Source: Paenalcaligenes suwonensis
Lineage (GTDB): Bacteria > Pseudomonadota > Gammaproteobacteria > Burkholderiales > Burkholderiaceae_B
Length of the DNA stretch: 64,000 nucleotides
Direction: 5' to 3'
Assembly (NCBI RefSeq): GCF_011290505.1
Contig: NZ_JAANPV010000009.1
Location: 117,748 to 181,747 of the forward strand
This document shows, piece by piece, positions 63,394 through 64,000 of the stretch. Each line of letters begins with the position of its first letter. Position 1 is the first letter of the stretch. The notes below the pieces were generated by a model that made no database searches, was not told the DNA's origin, and saw only the letters and a program-made list of their open reading frames with translations. The translations under genes were made by a program, and so were the position numbers.

Positions 63394-64000
63394 AGAGCCG
63401 AAGCCCTGCTAGGGTACGATCCCTAGTTTTAGACATACCTTCATCTGGTCTATTACTGTTTTTATTTAAGTGTGGTTGACCGTGCGCAGAACACACTTGA
63501 TGGCGCTGGCTGCATCCTTCTTCCAGCTTGGCTCTCGGGATTACGGGACGTTTGAGAGCCTTATGTCCCCTAGCGCTTTGCCTGCGCTTACTGCTGCCAT
63601 CAAGTGAGTGCTGATCGAAGCAAGCGGGATTTAGACACCTTCCAGCTCGGCACCCGCACACTCGGAGCTACCCGATCTTGTCTATTCCGCCCCTTCTAGC
63701 TTTTCAGGGGACCGTAGAGGCTGGCTATCGCTTGTCAGCACTCACTTGATGGCCCCAGACACTTACGCGGTCTGGGTTACGGTAGGGTTAGCCTGAGGAT
63801 TACCTACTTGCGGTACTTGCCGAGGATTGCCGCAAACTCCAATCTCGCCTCGGTTGATTCTTATCACATAGGCATGCTTGGCGCGACTCAAGCTGTCTAA
63901 AGCATTCCACTACGCTTGCCGAAGCAAGAAACAGTATCTATGCCTATGTGATGCCCCTCTTACGAAGGGCGGTGGTTACTGCACGTTTCTTTTTTCTTTC
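63394..64000 (-). ncRNA. Large highly structured noncoding RNA (GOLLD/ROOL-like by context), 5' end probably outside the window
   Basis: No credible gene, but dense pairing. Perfect helices: 63596-63614 with 63735-63753 (19 bp), 63863-63875 with 63940-63952 (13 bp), 63754-63760 with 63770-63776 (7 bp, abutting the 19-bp helix), 63409-63414 with 63421-63426. Interleaved pairs: 63808-63813/63830-63835 with 63820-63825/63848-63853, and 63530-63536/63554-63560 with 63545-63549/63565-63569. Two hairpins (63394-63407, 63915-63928) have the loop UUCG closed by C-G on the minus strand, and one contains a G-U pair valid only on that strand. Same strand as and just upstream of two phage tRNAs. Giant phage RNAs GOLLD and ROOL share size and tRNA neighbourhood; a new family is equally possible. 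Confidence 0.7.

Larger units (their letters stand above)
54789..64000. mobile_element. Prophage or related integrative element in tRNA-His, left part
   Basis: Starting at the tRNA-His fragment the gene content becomes phage-like: tyrosine recombinase reading toward the junction, excisionase-like DUF4224 protein, DUF2786, small unknown proteins with overlapping starts and stops, cytosine methyltransferase, DUF2303, SSB, two tRNAs and a large structured noncoding region. Nearly all genes are on the minus strand. No repressor, structural or lysis gene is inside the window, so the element continues past 64000 and its completeness is unknown. Confidence 0.85.

Noticed and set aside
63392..63661. 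89-residue minus-strand reading frame in the last 600 bases
   Set aside because: Its translation is Cys/Arg/Gln-rich without any family feature, has no ribosome binding site, and runs across exact helices and a pseudoknot, so RNA structure explains the region better.
63394..64000. tmRNA, RNase P RNA or group I intron as explanation for the structured region
   Set aside because: I see no tRNA-like ends with a tag reading frame, no RNase P core motifs I recognise, and no intron-encoded gene or interrupted tRNA/coding sequence. A covariance search should still confirm this.

Overview
The window looks like a chromosome segment of a betaproteobacterium, order Burkholderiales and probably family Alcaligenaceae (Bordetella, Alcaligenes and Paenalcaligenes type), with moderate GC by eye. 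The evidence is gene order (carAB; greA / yhbY / rlmE-ftsH-folP-glmM), the betaproteobacterial style of the FtsH and CarA N-termini, and the many LysR-regulated transport operons. No 16S rRNA or other definitive marker is present, so genus is inference.

Positions 1-5.7 kb hold the recR 3' end, transaldolase and carAB. Positions 6-11.9 kb hold a solute-binding protein / fused permease / ATPase importer with a LysR regulator and a histidine phosphatase. Next come a RutG-type pyrimidine permease (12.2-13.5 kb) and the housekeeping block greA, yhbY, rlmE, ftsH, folP, glmM (13.7-19.7 kb). Positions 19.7-28.3 kb form a phosphate-economy region: ornithine-lipid acyltransferase OlsB, divergent ppx and ppk, and pstSCAB, with two candidate Pho boxes. 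Positions 28.4-33.5 kb carry a GhrA-like reductase, DoxX, a translationally coupled pair (cytosolic solute-binding-like protein plus divergent phosphoketolase-family enzyme) and a DUF411 protein. tRNA-Pro(TGG), an outer-membrane phospholipase A, a polysaccharide deacetylase, tRNA-Arg(TCT) and an Imm22-like protein follow. Positions 36.8-52.2 kb are catabolic: ferric-reductase-like flavoprotein, SLC13 permease, 8-oxoguanine deaminase-type amidohydrolase, xanthine permease, an M20 peptidase with a Dpp-type peptide importer and LysR regulator, then ureidoglycolate lyase / class II aldolase / 4-OT tautomerase. Cardiolipin synthase and a small exported protein complete the host part.

From 54789 to the window end lies the left part of a prophage or related integrative element in a tRNA-His gene. 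The left junction keeps only the last 50 nt of the tRNA. Then come a tyrosine recombinase, an excisionase-like DUF4224 protein, DUF2786, several tiny overlapping genes, a C5 cytosine methyltransferase with five internal repeats, a membrane protein on the opposite strand, DUF2303, SSB, tRNA-Arg(TCT) and tRNA-Gly(TCC). The right end of the element is outside the window.

The most interesting object is the last ~600 bases (63394-64000). They have no credible gene but are packed with long perfect helices, two interleaved (pseudoknot) helix pairs and two UUCG tetraloop hairpins that point to the minus strand, immediately upstream of the two phage tRNAs. Size, ornateness and context match the giant phage RNAs GOLLD and ROOL; family membership cannot be decided without a covariance search.
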